The notes beneath the pieces were generated by a model, which ran no database searches, was not told the DNA's origin, and saw nothing but the letters and a program-made list of their open reading frames with translations. A stretch of DNA of 64,000 nt from the NCBI GenBank assembly GCA_020636315.1, contig JACJYA010000006.1, forward strand, positions 124,001-188,000, given 5' to 3'. The DNA is from Lewinellaceae bacterium (GTDB lineage Bacteria; Bacteroidota; Bacteroidia; Chitinophagales; Saprospiraceae). The position numbers and the translations under genes were made by a program. Below are positions 17,289 through 26,994 of the stretch, piece after piece. Position 1 is the first letter of the stretch, and the number at the start of each line of letters is the position of its first letter.

Positions 17289-18683
17289 ATGCGTAAGAGA
17301 AGCAATTCCAAAAACAGCGTATTGAAATCAGTCCAAATCCTTATCCTTTTTGCCATTCTGCTAAACCCGTTCTCTTCCTGTGATAATGGCCTTTTCCCCC
17401 ACCGCCCCCTTCTGGTCGAAAAATACGGACCGCTGGTAAAGGACACGGCTGGTATTTTTGACCTGCCGGAAGGTTTTACCTATACCATCATTTCCCGGGC
17501 CGGCGAAGTGATGAGCGATGGCCTGCTCACTCCCGACAGGCCGGACGGAATGGCCACCTTCCCGGGCGGCCGGGGCCGAGCCATTCTCATCCGAAACCAC
17601 GAGCTGATGCCAACGCATAACGGCCCCTTTGGACAGGATGGCGCCCTGGCAAATAAAGTGCCGGAAAACAAAATTTACGATATGGGAAGCGGAACAATGG
17701 TGTGCCCGGGCGGAACCACCACCCTGATCGTCAATGAAGAAACACTGGAAGTAGAACGCTCCTTCCTCAGCCTTGCCGGAACGCTCAACAACTGCTCGGG
17801 CGGCCCAACGCCCTGGGGTTCCTGGATCAGCAGCGAGGAGATCGTTGTCGATTCCGGCGTCAGCGGTTACCAGAAAAGCCATGGCTACAATTTTGAAGTA
17901 CCGGCCTCCGAAGAGACCGGCCTGGCCGGCCCGGTGCCATTGAAAGCCATGGGGCGTTTCCGCCATGAAGCTGTGAGTGTTGACCCCCGCACCAGCATTG
18001 TCTATCAGACTGAAGACCTGGAAGATGGGTTGATCTACCGGTTTATTCCCGACCATCCCGGCCAGTTGCGCGAAGGTGGCCGCCTGCAGGCCCTTGCCAT
18101 TAAAGGCCGGAAGAGCCTGGATACCCGCAACTGGGATGAACAGCTTTTCCCTCTGAACAAACCCCTGGAAGTGGAATGGATCAACCTGGATCAACCGGAA
18201 GCCCCCGATGATGGCCTCCGCTTTCGGGGCTTTCGGCAGGGAGCTGCCCTGTTCGCCCGGGGCGAAGGCATGTGGTTTCGGAACAATGAATGTTATTTTG
18301 CCTGTACCAGTGGCGGCAGGAAGCACCTCGGGCAGATCTTCCGCTATATCCCCAGCCCCTATGAAGGCACGCCACAGGAAGAAAGCCAGCCCGGCACCCT
18401 GGAATTGTTCCTGGAGCCCAATGATTCCGAACTGGTACAGTGGGGCGACAACCTGACCATTGCGCCCTGGGGTGATCTAGTGGTCTGTGAGGACAATCCC
18501 CACCCCTACCTCTTTGGCGTAACTCCCGAAGGCAATATTTATAAACTGGGTCGAAACGTGGGCTTCAAATCAGAACTGACGGGCTGTGTATTCTCTCCTT
18601 CGGGCCGCACGCTGTTCGTTAACATCCAGCAGGCCGGGCTTACTCTGGCTATTCAGGGGCCGTGGGAAGGTGAAGTGCTTTAG
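17289..18683 (+). CDS. PhoX-like (DUF839) secreted protein
   Basis: This 464-residue protein has an N-terminal lipoprotein-like segment (ILFAILLNPFSSCDN). The body matches the DUF839/PhoX beta-propeller: LPEGFTYTIISRAGEVMSDG, ILIRNHE, NNCSGGPTPWGSWISSEE, GRFRHEAVSVDPRTSIVYQTED, GMWFRNNECYFACTSGG and VVCEDNPHPYLFGVTPEG. In PhoX such acidic and Arg positions bind Ca and Fe for phosphatase activity. Many DUF839 proteins are uncharacterised, so phosphatase activity here is inferred. It is a single gene facing a convergent membrane-protein gene 69 bp away. Confidence 0.82.
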   Translation: MRKRSNSKNSVLKSVQILILFAILLNPFSSCDNGLFPHRPLLVEKYGPLVKDTAGIFDLPEGFTYTIISRAGEVMSDGLLTPDRPDGMATFPGGRGRAILIRNHELMPTHNGPFGQDGALANKVPENKIYDMGSGTMVCPGGTTTLIVNEETLEVERSFLSLAGTLNNCSGGPTPWGSWISSEEIVVDSGVSGYQKSHGYNFEVPASEETGLAGPVPLKAMGRFRHEAVSVDPRTSIVYQTEDLEDGLIYRFIPDHPGQLREGGRLQALAIKGRKSLDTRNWDEQLFPLNKPLEVEWINLDQPEAPDDGLRFRGFRQGAALFARGEGMWFRNNECYFACTSGGRKHLGQIFRYIPSPYEGTPQEESQPGTLELFLEPNDSELVQWGDNLTIAPWGDLVVCEDNPHPYLFGVTPEGNIYKLGRNVGFKSELTGCVFSPSGRTLFVNIQQAGLTLAIQGPWEGEVL

Positions 18684-18752
18684 CTCTTCAATGCTTCCAG
18701 CACATTTTCTGTGGCAAAAGGCATCTGCCGCTTTCTTTTTGCCTTTCGGCGC

Positions 18753-19610
18753 TCAGTTTGCCCAATGCTTTCCCGGCAGCCACCCCTCAAAAAAAGCATA
18801 CATCGCATACAACTCCAGGGCGAATGGCAGATACCCCAGGTAGCCCAGCAGCGGCATTTCAAAGACGTGCCAGAAGTCCACGTACGGCACCTGATAAAGC
18901 CACTTGGGAGAAGAATAGTAGTTCCACATCTCCCAGAAGAATCCGCAGGTGAGGCCTCCCAGCCAGAGGGCTAAGACGAGGCGCCAGTCCCCCTCAGCCG
19001 TCCTTTTGATCAATGAGGGTTTACCCAGCCACAGGTTAATGGGGTCCATAATGAAGAACAAGGACATCCAGATGAAGGCCATGCCGTACTGTGGCCAGAT
19101 CAGGGTGGCGGCCAGCATAGCCCAGCCTGCCAGGAAGAACAGCCATACGGTGGCCGGCCGACTCCCTAGCTTCCATCCGGGTTTCAGTTTACGGAGCCAG
19201 GTAAAAGTCAGGAAAAGTTGAGCGGTGGAAAGTACCGCTGGCAGAACGATAGAGAAATTCAGGGTGCAGTAAAGGTAATATTCCAGGTTGCTGAATGATT
19301 CAATGGGCGTATAGAGCCAATACTCCGTGCGCGCGTTCAGCGCTTCGAATACCCACCAGAATGGGGCGGAAAACAGAAAAAGCAGGGCAAACCCCTTCGG
19401 GTTCCGGGTGAACCAGGAGTTGCCCTTCCGGTAAAAGATGAGGGCGTCAGTGGTGAGGATGTAGCCCAGCCACAGTGGGAAAAAGGCCCAGTGCGAGCGC
19501 AGGCCGGTAAGGCCCCAGTTGAGATACCAGAACAGGGCGGTAAGGATGATCCCCACCCAGCCGTGGGCGGGCCAGGTGGATCTGGCAGGTGTACTTTTTG
19601 CTGTAGGCAT
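18753..19610 (-). CDS. Eight-helix integral membrane protein, unknown function
   Basis: I do not recognise the family. The 285 residues contain about eight hydrophobic helices rich in Trp and aromatic residues (for example GFALLFLFSAPFWWVFEALN, FIWMSLFFIMDPINLWLGKP, GGLTCGFFWEMWNYYSSPKW). Conserved-looking polar residues inside helices (Glu, Asp, Asn near the membrane) suggest a catalytic or carrier role, but none can be named. The N-terminus is short and basic. It ends next to the PhoX-like gene and starts 14 bp after the end of the minus-strand gene at 19625. Confidence 0.7.
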   Translation of the reverse strand: MPTAKSTPARSTWPAHGWVGIILTALFWYLNWGLTGLRSHWAFFPLWLGYILTTDALIFYRKGNSWFTRNPKGFALLFLFSAPFWWVFEALNARTEYWLYTPIESFSNLEYYLYCTLNFSIVLPAVLSTAQLFLTFTWLRKLKPGWKLGSRPATVWLFFLAGWAMLAATLIWPQYGMAFIWMSLFFIMDPINLWLGKPSLIKRTAEGDWRLVLALWLGGLTCGFFWEMWNYYSSPKWLYQVPYVDFWHVFEMPLLGYLGYLPFALELYAMYAFFEGWLPGKHWAN

Positions 19611-19624
19611 ACGTGTCCGGAATA

Positions 19625-19891
19625 TTAAGCCTGATATTTGAAAAGGATCTTCTCCCGCCCCACATCGATGACCGTCATCTTCCCGGCGGGCAGCACGATC
19701 TCCCGATCGCGGTTGGAAAAATACAGATTATACGCCAGGGAATTATTGCTCCACGACCACTTCACGGCAATGGAATAGGCATCATCACTTACCATCCCGG
19801 CAAAGACAACCTCCACCTTGGCCTTGAACAAACCCGGGCGGACGGTGGCGGATTCGCCTAAACGGAGGGTGTATTCTTTCGTTTCTGACAT
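19625..19891 (-). CDS. Small conserved-type hypothetical protein
   Basis: The 88-residue, probably all-beta protein begins MSETKEYTLRLGESATVRPGLFKAKVEVVF and ends VIDVGREKILFKYQA. It has no signal peptide, membrane helix or cysteine, so it is likely cytoplasmic. It precedes the eight-helix membrane protein on the same strand with a 14-bp gap and may be cotranscribed with it. No family was recognised. Confidence 0.6.
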   Translation of the reverse strand: MSETKEYTLRLGESATVRPGLFKAKVEVVFAGMVSDDAYSIAVKWSWSNNSLAYNLYFSNRDREIVLPAGKMTVIDVGREKILFKYQA

Positions 19892-19969
19892 AGGAGGATC
19901 ACTGTTTTATTTGAATTGAAAGGAATTATCTCTAAATTTATAAGGTTCAGAAGTAAAAATGGATGATAT

Positions 19970-20276
19970 ATGGCAGTCCAATTGGTGCGCAGGTTGATTA
20001 ATGTCGAGGAATACATTCGAATGATCGAGGTGGGTATTCTGACAGAACAGGATAAGGTTGAATTGATCAATGGTTAAATAATTGAAATGAGCCCGAGTGG
20101 AAGTAAGAGCGGGTATTCCTGAATACTGGATCGTTAATCTGGAAAAAAATGAAATTGAGGCCCACAGGTCTCCGCACGAAGATATATACACTTTAAGGAA
20201 GATTCTGAGGCCTGGTAAAACCATCACTTTTTGGGGCTTAGAGGCTGAAATAGAGGTTTGTCAGCTTTTGGGTTAA
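19970..20276 (+). pseudogene. Decayed Uma2-family (DUF820) gene
   Basis: From ATG 19970 the frame reads MAVQLVRRLINVEEYIRMIE and then VGILTEQDKVELING, a classic Uma2 N-terminus, before a TAA at 20075. In the same frame the next codons give IIEMSPSGSK, the usual continuation. After a frame change, VRAGIPEYWIVNLEKNEIEA and a short tail match the Uma2 C-terminus and end at TAA 20274-20276. About 90 residues, including the PD-(D/E)XK-like core, are missing. Stop codon, deletion and frame loss together mark it as non-functional. Uma2 genes are prolific accessory genes of uncertain role. Confidence 0.85.
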
Positions 20277-20363
20277 TATCTGTTCGGACGCTCGAGGCAT
20301 CACTCTGCTGCTCATTACCTTCCTACCCCTATCTTTTCCTATCTTACCGCAAATAAGACAAGT

Positions 20364-22700
20364 ATGAATATGCCTCCCATTCACTATTCCGCCATTCTTG
20401 TTGCATTGATCCTTTTGAGCCCGCTGTCATCCGGGCTGGCCCAAACCCCTTACGCCCCGGAGAAACTTACTGCCGAAGACTACGCCCGGGGCGAAAATGC
20501 TTTATACCAACATACCTCCAACCTGGTATTCCGGGACGATGTCCGCCCCAACTGGATCGGCGGCCACCGCTTCTGGTACCGGAACAGCATTCCGGAAGGC
20601 CATGAATTCCTACTGGTGGATGCAAAAAGTAAAAAGCGGATGCCGGCTTTCAACCACGAAAAACTGGCGGCGGCCCTTCAGGAGGCTACCGGCAAAGACA
20701 ATACGCCCACCAACCTGCCGTTTTCCCGGTTTGAATTTACGAATGAAGGGCAGGCCATTACCTTTGATGCCAAAGGCCAGCGTTACACCTGCAATTTAAA
20801 AACTTATTCCTGCACCTCGGAGGAAGCGCCGGAACGGCTGGGCCGCCAATTTTCCCTTTCGCCGGATGGCGCCAAAGCTGCCTTCATTCGCGATTTCAAC
20901 CTGTGGGTGAAAGATGTAGAGAGTGGGGAGGAAACTCAACTCACTACCGATGGGGAGGAAGATTTTGGCTACGCCACCAACAACGCAGGCTGGCTGAAAA
21001 GCGAGCGGCCGGTTTTGCTCTGGTCCCCTGATTCCAAAAAGATCGCCACTTTTCAGCACGACGGGCGGGGAGTCGGGGAAATGTATATGGCTACCACCAA
21101 CGTCGGCCACCCCAAACTGGAAGCCTGGAAATACCCTTTGCCCGGCGACAGCCTGATCTTCCGCATCCACCGGGTGGTGATCCACCTCGACGGCCCGAAA
21201 GTGGTGCGCCTTCAGATGCCGCCCGACCCGCACCGCTCTTCAGTCACAGACCATGTAGCCTCCTGGGACGGTACCTTCCTCGATGTGGAATGGAGCCCGG
21301 ACGGTTCCCAACTGGCCTTCCTGTCCAATTCCCGGGACCATAAGGAAGCCATTCTGCGCGTGGCAGACCCCGAAACAGGAGAAGTTCGCAAGGTACTGGA
21401 AGAACGGGAAGAAACCTTCTTCGAGTCCGGTTACCGGAACAGCAACTGGCACGTCCTCAAAGAATCAGGTGAGGTGATCTGGTTTTCCCAGCGCAGTGAC
21501 TGGGGCCACCTCTATCTCTACAATCTTGAAGACGGCCAGCTAAAAAACCCGATAACACACGGAGAATGGAATGTGCTTCAGGTATTGAAAGTCGATGAAA
21601 AGGGACGCACCGTTTACTTTACCGGAGCGGGCAGGGAAGCCGGCGACCCCTATTTCCAGTATTTGTACCGCGTAAACCTGGATGGTTCCGGACTGAAGCT
21701 CCTCAGCCCGGATAGCGCCAACCACGAGATATCTCTATCGCCTTCCGGCGAATATTTTGTGGACAGCTATTCTACGCCGGCTACGCCCCCTGTAACGGTA
21801 TTGAGGAACAACAAAGGAGAGAAACTGCTCACGCTGGAAGAAGCCGATATTTCCCGCCTGCTGGCATCCGGATGGGTACCGCCCCTGCCCGTTACCGTTA
21901 AGGCCAGGGATGGCGAAACGGACTTATACGGATTGCTGTTCCGGCCCGCCAACTTCGACCCCCAGAAGAAATATCCCATCATCAACTACATCTATCCCGG
22001 GCCTCAGGCCGGCAGCGTTGGCAGCCGTAGCTTTTCGGCTTCCCGCCGCGACAACCAGGCCCTGGCCAACCTGGGCTTTATCGTCGTGGCCATAGATGCC
22101 ATGGGGACCCCCATGCGCTCGAAATCCTTTCACGCTGCCTACTACGGCAATATGGGTGACAACGGCCTGCCCGACCAGGTAGCCGGTATGAAGCAACTGG
22201 CCGGACGCTACCCCTGGATCGACCTGGAACGGGCCGGTATTTACGGGCATTCCGGGGGTGGTTTCGCTTCTACCGACGCCATTCTCAGGTATCCTGATTT
22301 CTTCAAAGTGGCCGTGAGCGGCGCCGGCAACCACGACAACCGCAACTACGAAGACGACTGGGGGGAAAAATGGCAGGGGCTGCTGGAAAACAATCCGGAC
22401 GGGACTACTAACTACGATAACCAGGCCAATCAGTTACTGGTGGAAAACCTCAAAGGCAAGCTGCTCCTAACCCATGGCACCATGGATACCAATGTGCCGG
22501 TTTACAACACCCTGCTGGTCGTAGATAAACTGATCGAGGCCAATAAAGATTTCGACCTGGTGTTGTTCCCCAACCGGGGGCACGGTTTCGCTATGGAGCC
22601 ATACATGTTGAGAAAACGGTGGGACTATTTCGTGAAAAACCTCCTGGGCGCCGAGCCGCCAAAGGAGTATGAATTCAATTTGAGCCGGCCACGGCCATAA
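20364..22700 (+). CDS. Secreted dipeptidyl-peptidase IV-like S9 peptidase
   Basis: This 778-residue protein has a signal peptide (ILVALILLSPLSSGLAQ). The N-terminal half is the DPP-IV beta-propeller (SPDGAKAAFIRDFNLWVKD, LLWSPDSKKIATFQHDGRG, FFESGYRNSNWHVL). The C-terminal alpha/beta-hydrolase domain has a Ser630 nucleophile in GHSGGGF, Asp708 in GTMDTNVP and His740 in NRGHGF. By coincidence these are the same numbers as the human DPP-IV triad. It probably cleaves X-Pro or related dipeptides from peptides outside the cytoplasmic membrane. It is a single gene, preceded by the Uma2 relic. Confidence 0.92.
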   Translation: MNMPPIHYSAILVALILLSPLSSGLAQTPYAPEKLTAEDYARGENALYQHTSNLVFRDDVRPNWIGGHRFWYRNSIPEGHEFLLVDAKSKKRMPAFNHEKLAAALQEATGKDNTPTNLPFSRFEFTNEGQAITFDAKGQRYTCNLKTYSCTSEEAPERLGRQFSLSPDGAKAAFIRDFNLWVKDVESGEETQLTTDGEEDFGYATNNAGWLKSERPVLLWSPDSKKIATFQHDGRGVGEMYMATTNVGHPKLEAWKYPLPGDSLIFRIHRVVIHLDGPKVVRLQMPPDPHRSSVTDHVASWDGTFLDVEWSPDGSQLAFLSNSRDHKEAILRVADPETGEVRKVLEEREETFFESGYRNSNWHVLKESGEVIWFSQRSDWGHLYLYNLEDGQLKNPITHGEWNVLQVLKVDEKGRTVYFTGAGREAGDPYFQYLYRVNLDGSGLKLLSPDSANHEISLSPSGEYFVDSYSTPATPPVTVLRNNKGEKLLTLEEADISRLLASGWVPPLPVTVKARDGETDLYGLLFRPANFDPQKKYPIINYIYPGPQAGSVGSRSFSASRRDNQALANLGFIVVAIDAMGTPMRSKSFHAAYYGNMGDNGLPDQVAGMKQLAGRYPWIDLERAGIYGHSGGGFASTDAILRYPDFFKVAVSGAGNHDNRNYEDDWGEKWQGLLENNPDGTTNYDNQANQLLVENLKGKLLLTHGTMDTNVPVYNTLLVVDKLIEANKDFDLVLFPNRGHGFAMEPYMLRKRWDYFVKNLLGAEPPKEYEFNLSRPRP

Positions 22701-22815
22701 AGCGGACCGGCTACAGGATGAGGCTTATCATTTGCCACATCTTCAGCATTGAAAGGACGAAAATCCGGAGGAACTTCTGTCCGGAAATCGATATTTTAAG
22801 AAAAGTTAACCTGAT

Positions 22816-23217
22816 TTAATCCACCAACTCCTCCCTTTCCCTTTCTCTTTCCTCTTTTGCCAGGCGGAAGACATCCTGGGGGTTTATACACAAAACCGCC
22901 CGCTTGCCCCGCATGGCGATTGGGGCCTTGATCAGTTGCGGGTTGGTGCGCAGCACATTGAGCCAGCCTTCTTCGTCAAACTCCTTTCCCCTGATATTTT
23001 CCTGATAGTAGGGGTGAGACTTATTCAGAAGGTCCTTGGGGTCCATATCGAGTGCTGTGACGATCTTACACCATCCGGTGAGGCTGTTGTAAGGACTTTG
23101 TTCAAAAGAGTAGGCCTCAACATAGTTGGATATGCTCTGCGCATACGCAACCGTTTTGCGGCCACTTTCGGATTCCGGATTGTAAAAAATTAAAATTTCG
23201 CGCTTGTTGTTTTTCAT
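22816..23217 (-). CDS. ArsC/Spx-fold protein lacking the catalytic cysteine
   Basis: The 133-residue protein follows the ArsC layout: ILIFYNPESESGRKTVAYAQ, then LDMDPKDLLNKSHPYYQE, and LIKAPIAMRGKRAVLCINPQDV with the conserved 'P(I/V)...R..' region. Real ArsC proteins have a Cys in the NPxCSKSR loop. Here the loop reads NPESESGRK, so arsenate reductase chemistry is unlikely. The C-terminal tail is a charged Arg/Glu run. It may be a regulatory or Spx-like relative. It is divergent from the permease operon. Confidence 0.65.
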   Translation of the reverse strand: MKNNKREILIFYNPESESGRKTVAYAQSISNYVEAYSFEQSPYNSLTGWCKIVTALDMDPKDLLNKSHPYYQENIRGKEFDEEGWLNVLRTNPQLIKAPIAMRGKRAVLCINPQDVFRLAKEEREREREELVD

Positions 23218-23454
23218 GGCTCAAGATTTTGGGATAATTAAATTATTCGGGAATAAACTTTAGATAAGTTAGCCAGGTCAAAATTATAATGCAATGATTT
23301 ACGTCATGCCAGCAACTCCTGGCCCGGGCTGCTTTGAGGTTCTCATCGTTTCTCACTATAGTATCTCGTGCTAGTTTGGGGTTAAAAAATCAGGTTGGTT
23401 TTTTTTCAACTTTTCATACCGGCTATCTTTCACTTTTTTATCTACCTTTAATTC

Positions 23455-24786
23455 ATGGCACAAACAAAACAAAACCAACAACTCCGGCGTACGCTCGGCC
23501 CGCTGATGCTTTGGGGGCTGGGCGTCGGTTACGTCATCTCCGGTATGTATTTCGGATGGAACCTCGGCCTGGAAAAAGGCGGGACACTGGGCCTTGCGGT
23601 GGCTACGGTGTTCATCATCGTCATGTACCTCACTTTCACCTTCAGCTATACCGAACTGGCCTGCGCTATACCCAAAGCCGGGGGAGCATTCGATTATGCC
23701 GTTCGGGCGCTGGGCAAAGACTGGGGCTTCCTGGGAGGGATGGCCCAGAATATTGAATTCGTTTTCGCACCACCGGCTATCGCCTTTGCAATCGGCGCCT
23801 ATCTGAACATTTTTATCCCTTCCGTTCCAGTGCTGGCCATCGCCATTTTTGCCTACCTCATTTTTACGGGGCTCAACATATATGGGGTGCAGGCGGCGGC
23901 CTCTTTCGAGTTGGGCATCACGATAATTGCCGTGCTCGGGCTGCTTCTGTTTGCCGGCTCCGCTTTACCTGAGTTTGAATGGAAGAATATGCAATACAAC
24001 GCCCTGCCCAACGGCTGGGCCGGCGCCTTTGCCGCCCTGCCTTTTGCCATCTGGTTTTTTCTGGCCATTGAAGGGGTGGCCAATGTGGCCGAAGAGGCCA
24101 TCAATCCTCAGCGCAATGTGTTGATCGGTTTCGGCTCGGCAATCCTGACCCTGGTCGTGCTCTGCCTGCTTACATTCATGGCTTCGGTAGGAGTGGGCGG
24201 ATGGGAAGCCATCGTTTTCCCGGAACCGGGTGCTGCCCCTTCCGATTCTCCTCTTCCTCTGGCGATGGCCCGGACGGTTGGCCCAGGCCACTTTCTATAC
24301 AATGCCGTTGCCTTCATCGGCCTTTTCGGCCTGGTAGCCTCCTTTCACGGCATCATTCTGGCCGCCGGCCGCGCTACCTTTGAGTTCGGACGGGTAGGGT
24401 ATGCACCGGCCATGCTGGGAAAGGTGCATCCGAAATTCAGGACTCCCGCCAATGCTCTGCTCATCAATATGGGAGTAGGCATTATTGCCCTGTTGACCGG
24501 AAAAACGGGAGAGATCATCACCATTGCCTGCTTTGGTGCGCTGAGCCTTTACATCATATCGATGGTGGCCTTACTGGTGCTCCGCCGCAAAGAACCCGGG
24601 CTGGAACGGCCATTTAAAGTACCGCTGTATCCCTGGTTCCCGATCATTGCACTTTTGATCGCCTGCATCGCATTTTTAGCCATCACTATTGATAACCTTA
24701 CCCTGGCTTTTGTGTATTTTTCGCTTTTGCTGATCGCCTACATCTGGTTCCGGTTGTTTTACGGAGAGAAGGAGGCGAGAGAATAG
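23455..24786 (+). CDS. eat: Ethanolamine-type APC permease
   Basis: This 443-residue, 12-helix member of the APC superfamily opens with LMLWGLGVGYVISGMYFGWNLGLEKGG and contains KAGGAFDYAVRALGKDWGFLGG and AIWFFLAIEGVANVAEEAINPQRN. Together these are characteristic of the ethanolamine permease subfamily. It is the first gene of a five-gene operon (ligase, SDR, aldehyde dehydrogenase, amidotransferase-like hydrolase). The context supports uptake of ethanolamine or a close amino alcohol. A related amine is the main alternative substrate. Confidence 0.85.
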   Translation: MAQTKQNQQLRRTLGPLMLWGLGVGYVISGMYFGWNLGLEKGGTLGLAVATVFIIVMYLTFTFSYTELACAIPKAGGAFDYAVRALGKDWGFLGGMAQNIEFVFAPPAIAFAIGAYLNIFIPSVPVLAIAIFAYLIFTGLNIYGVQAAASFELGITIIAVLGLLLFAGSALPEFEWKNMQYNALPNGWAGAFAALPFAIWFFLAIEGVANVAEEAINPQRNVLIGFGSAILTLVVLCLLTFMASVGVGGWEAIVFPEPGAAPSDSPLPLAMARTVGPGHFLYNAVAFIGLFGLVASFHGIILAAGRATFEFGRVGYAPAMLGKVHPKFRTPANALLINMGVGIIALLTGKTGEIITIACFGALSLYIISMVALLVLRRKEPGLERPFKVPLYPWFPIIALLIACIAFLAITIDNLTLAFVYFSLLLIAYIWFRLFYGEKEARE

Positions 24787-24824
24787 GTGCTAATCATTCA
24801 TTATTGAAATAAGAAAAACAACAG

Positions 24825-26201
24825 ATGGAGCCCAAAGGCATGCTGGACCTTCAGCATCTGAAAGACAAAGTAACTAATGAAGAGGTAGAGACGGTCATTG
24901 TTGCTTTTACAGACCACTATGGCCGGCTGGTTGGCAAACGGTTTGATGCAGAGTTCTTTGTTGAAAGCGCTGCCCGCGAAGGAACTCACGGCTGCGATTA
25001 CCTTCTCACCACGGATATGGAAATGGAACCCGTTCCCGGTTATGAATTCGCCAACTGGGAGCTCGGCTACGGCGACTTCCATCTTGTTCCCGACCTTTCC
25101 ACCCTCAGGATGGCCAGCTGGCTGGACAGCACCGCCCTGGTGCTCTGCGATGTGATCGACGACAAAAACCATCAGCGGGTCAGGGAAGCTCCCCGTTCTG
25201 TCCTTTATCACCAGCTGGAACAGGCAGGGCAAATGGGTTATGACTGCTTTGCTGCCTCCGAACTGGAATACTACCTCTTTGAAGACAATTACCGGCAGGC
25301 TTTTGAGCAGCACTATCAGGGGCTGAAGCCAACCGGCTGGTATCTTGAAGATTATCACATCCTACAGGGCACCCGTACGGAGCCCTTTACCGCCTCGGCA
25401 CGGTGGCACCTGAAAAACTCGGGAGTGCCGGTGGAGAACTCCAAAGGGGAGTGGGGGCTGGGACAGCACGAACTCAATATCCGCTACGCCGAAGCTTTAG
25501 ATATGGCCGACCGGCACGTCATTTTCAAACAATGCCTGAAGGAGATCGCTGACGATATGGATATGGCCGTCACTTTTATGGCCAAATTCGATGCCGAACG
25601 GGCGGGCTCCAGTTGCCATATCCACATGAGCCTTTGGCACGATGAGATCAATGCCTTTGCCGGCAACAGGCAATTCGGCCCGGTGGAAGGCTCCGACATT
25701 TTCCGCTGGTTCCTCGGCGGCTGGATGGCCCACGTGCCGGATGTGATGCCTTTTTACGCCCCCACCGTTAATTCTTATAAACGCTACGTCGATGCCTCCT
25801 GGGCGCCTACGAGGCTGGCCTGGAGCTATGACAACCGCACCGCCGGGTTCAGAGTAGTGGGCAAGGGGCAAAGCCTGCGCATCGAGTGCCGCATCCCCGG
25901 AGCCGATTGCAACCCCTATCTTGCTTATGCGGCGGCACTGGCTTCTGGCCTGGACGGCATTCGCAACAGGATCGAACCGCCGGAATGTTTTTTGGGGGAT
26001 ATCTATGAGGCCAAACATCTGCCCCGGGTTCCCTCTACTTTGAAAGAAGCCGCTGGCCGCTTTGAGAACAGTGAGTTTGCCCGGCAGGCCTTTGGGGAAA
26101 AGGTAGTGCAACATTACAGCCACTTTTTCCATAAAGAGGTTGAAGCTTATGAGAGCGCAGTGACAGATTGGGAAAGGAAAAGGTATTTTGAACGAATTTA
26201 A
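24825..26201 (+). CDS. Glutamine-synthetase-like gamma-glutamyl amine ligase
   Basis: This 458-residue GS-superfamily protein has an N-terminal beta-grasp region (VIVAFTDHYGRLVGKRFD). The catalytic segments are ASELEYYLF (metal Glu pair), GLGQHELNIRYAEALDMADRHV, GSSCHIHMSLW, and NRTAGFRVVGKGQSLRIECRIPGADCNPYLAYAA. It resembles the PuuA/GlnA4-type group that joins glutamate to amines rather than ammonia. It lies 38 bp after an ethanolamine-type permease and 8 bp before an SDR, so gamma-glutamylethanolamide synthetase is the best guess. Plain glutamine synthetase is less likely given the neighbours. Confidence 0.82.
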   Translation: MEPKGMLDLQHLKDKVTNEEVETVIVAFTDHYGRLVGKRFDAEFFVESAAREGTHGCDYLLTTDMEMEPVPGYEFANWELGYGDFHLVPDLSTLRMASWLDSTALVLCDVIDDKNHQRVREAPRSVLYHQLEQAGQMGYDCFAASELEYYLFEDNYRQAFEQHYQGLKPTGWYLEDYHILQGTRTEPFTASARWHLKNSGVPVENSKGEWGLGQHELNIRYAEALDMADRHVIFKQCLKEIADDMDMAVTFMAKFDAERAGSSCHIHMSLWHDEINAFAGNRQFGPVEGSDIFRWFLGGWMAHVPDVMPFYAPTVNSYKRYVDASWAPTRLAWSYDNRTAGFRVVGKGQSLRIECRIPGADCNPYLAYAAALASGLDGIRNRIEPPECFLGDIYEAKHLPRVPSTLKEAAGRFENSEFARQAFGEKVVQHYSHFFHKEVEAYESAVTDWERKRYFERI

Positions 26202-26209
26202 CTCTACTT

Positions 26210-26983
26210 ATGCGCTTAGAAAATAAGGTAGCCCTCATCACCGGGGGCAGCAGCGGCATCGGCCTGGAAACAGCTTTGCTTTTTGCAAAAGAAGGCGCCA
26301 AAGTTGTCATCGCCGATATCAATGAAGAGGGCGCCCAAATGGCCATCGCCCGCATTGGAGAACAGGGAGGAGAGGCTGTCTATTGTCATGCCGATGTTTC
26401 CCGGGCGGCGGACTGCGAGCAGATGGTTGCCTTTGCAGAAAAAACATTCGGCAAGCTGAATGTCCTCTTCAACAATGCCGGCATCATGCACAACGATGAC
26501 GGCGATGCCGTCTCTACAGCAGAGCGCATCTGGGAACTGACGATGAACATCAATGTCAAAGGTGTGTTTCTGGGCTGCAAATACGGCATTCCGGCCCTTC
26601 GTCGGGCGGGGGGCGGTTCCATTATCAACACGGCCTCTTTTGTCGCCCGTTTGGGCGCCGCCACTCCGCAGATCGCCTATACGGCCAGCAAAGGAGCGGT
26701 GCTTTCCATGACCCGCGAACTGGCCATCATCCACGCCCGCGAACACATCCGGGTGAATGCCCTCTGCCCGGGCCCGCTGCGGACGGACCTGCTCATGAAG
26801 TTCCTGAACACCGAAGAAAAAAAGCAACGCCGACTGGTGCATATTCCCATGGGCAGGTTCGGGGAAGCCAGAGAAATGGCCGCCGCCGCCCTGTTTCTGG
26901 CCTCGGACGAATCTTCCTACATGACCGGTAATGAACTTCTGGTGGATGGAGGCATTACTGCTGCCTACGTAACTCCCGAATAA
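26210..26983 (+). CDS. Short-chain dehydrogenase/reductase
   Basis: This classical 257-residue SDR has the NAD(P) motif TGGSSGIG, an acidic residue after the second strand (VVIADIN) that favours NAD, NNAGIM, catalytic Ser and Tyr-Lys in NTASFVARLG and YTASKGA, and LVDGG near the end. In canonical polyamine gamma-glutamylation (Puu) the second step is a flavin amine oxidase. Here an alcohol dehydrogenase fits the position because gamma-glutamylethanolamide carries a free primary alcohol. Gaps of 8 and 11 bp to its neighbours indicate one operon. Confidence 0.88.
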   Translation: MRLENKVALITGGSSGIGLETALLFAKEGAKVVIADINEEGAQMAIARIGEQGGEAVYCHADVSRAADCEQMVAFAEKTFGKLNVLFNNAGIMHNDDGDAVSTAERIWELTMNINVKGVFLGCKYGIPALRRAGGGSIINTASFVARLGAATPQIAYTASKGAVLSMTRELAIIHAREHIRVNALCPGPLRTDLLMKFLNTEEKKQRRLVHIPMGRFGEAREMAAAALFLASDESSYMTGNELLVDGGITAAYVTPE

Positions 26984-26994
26984 CAAAGCGTTTT

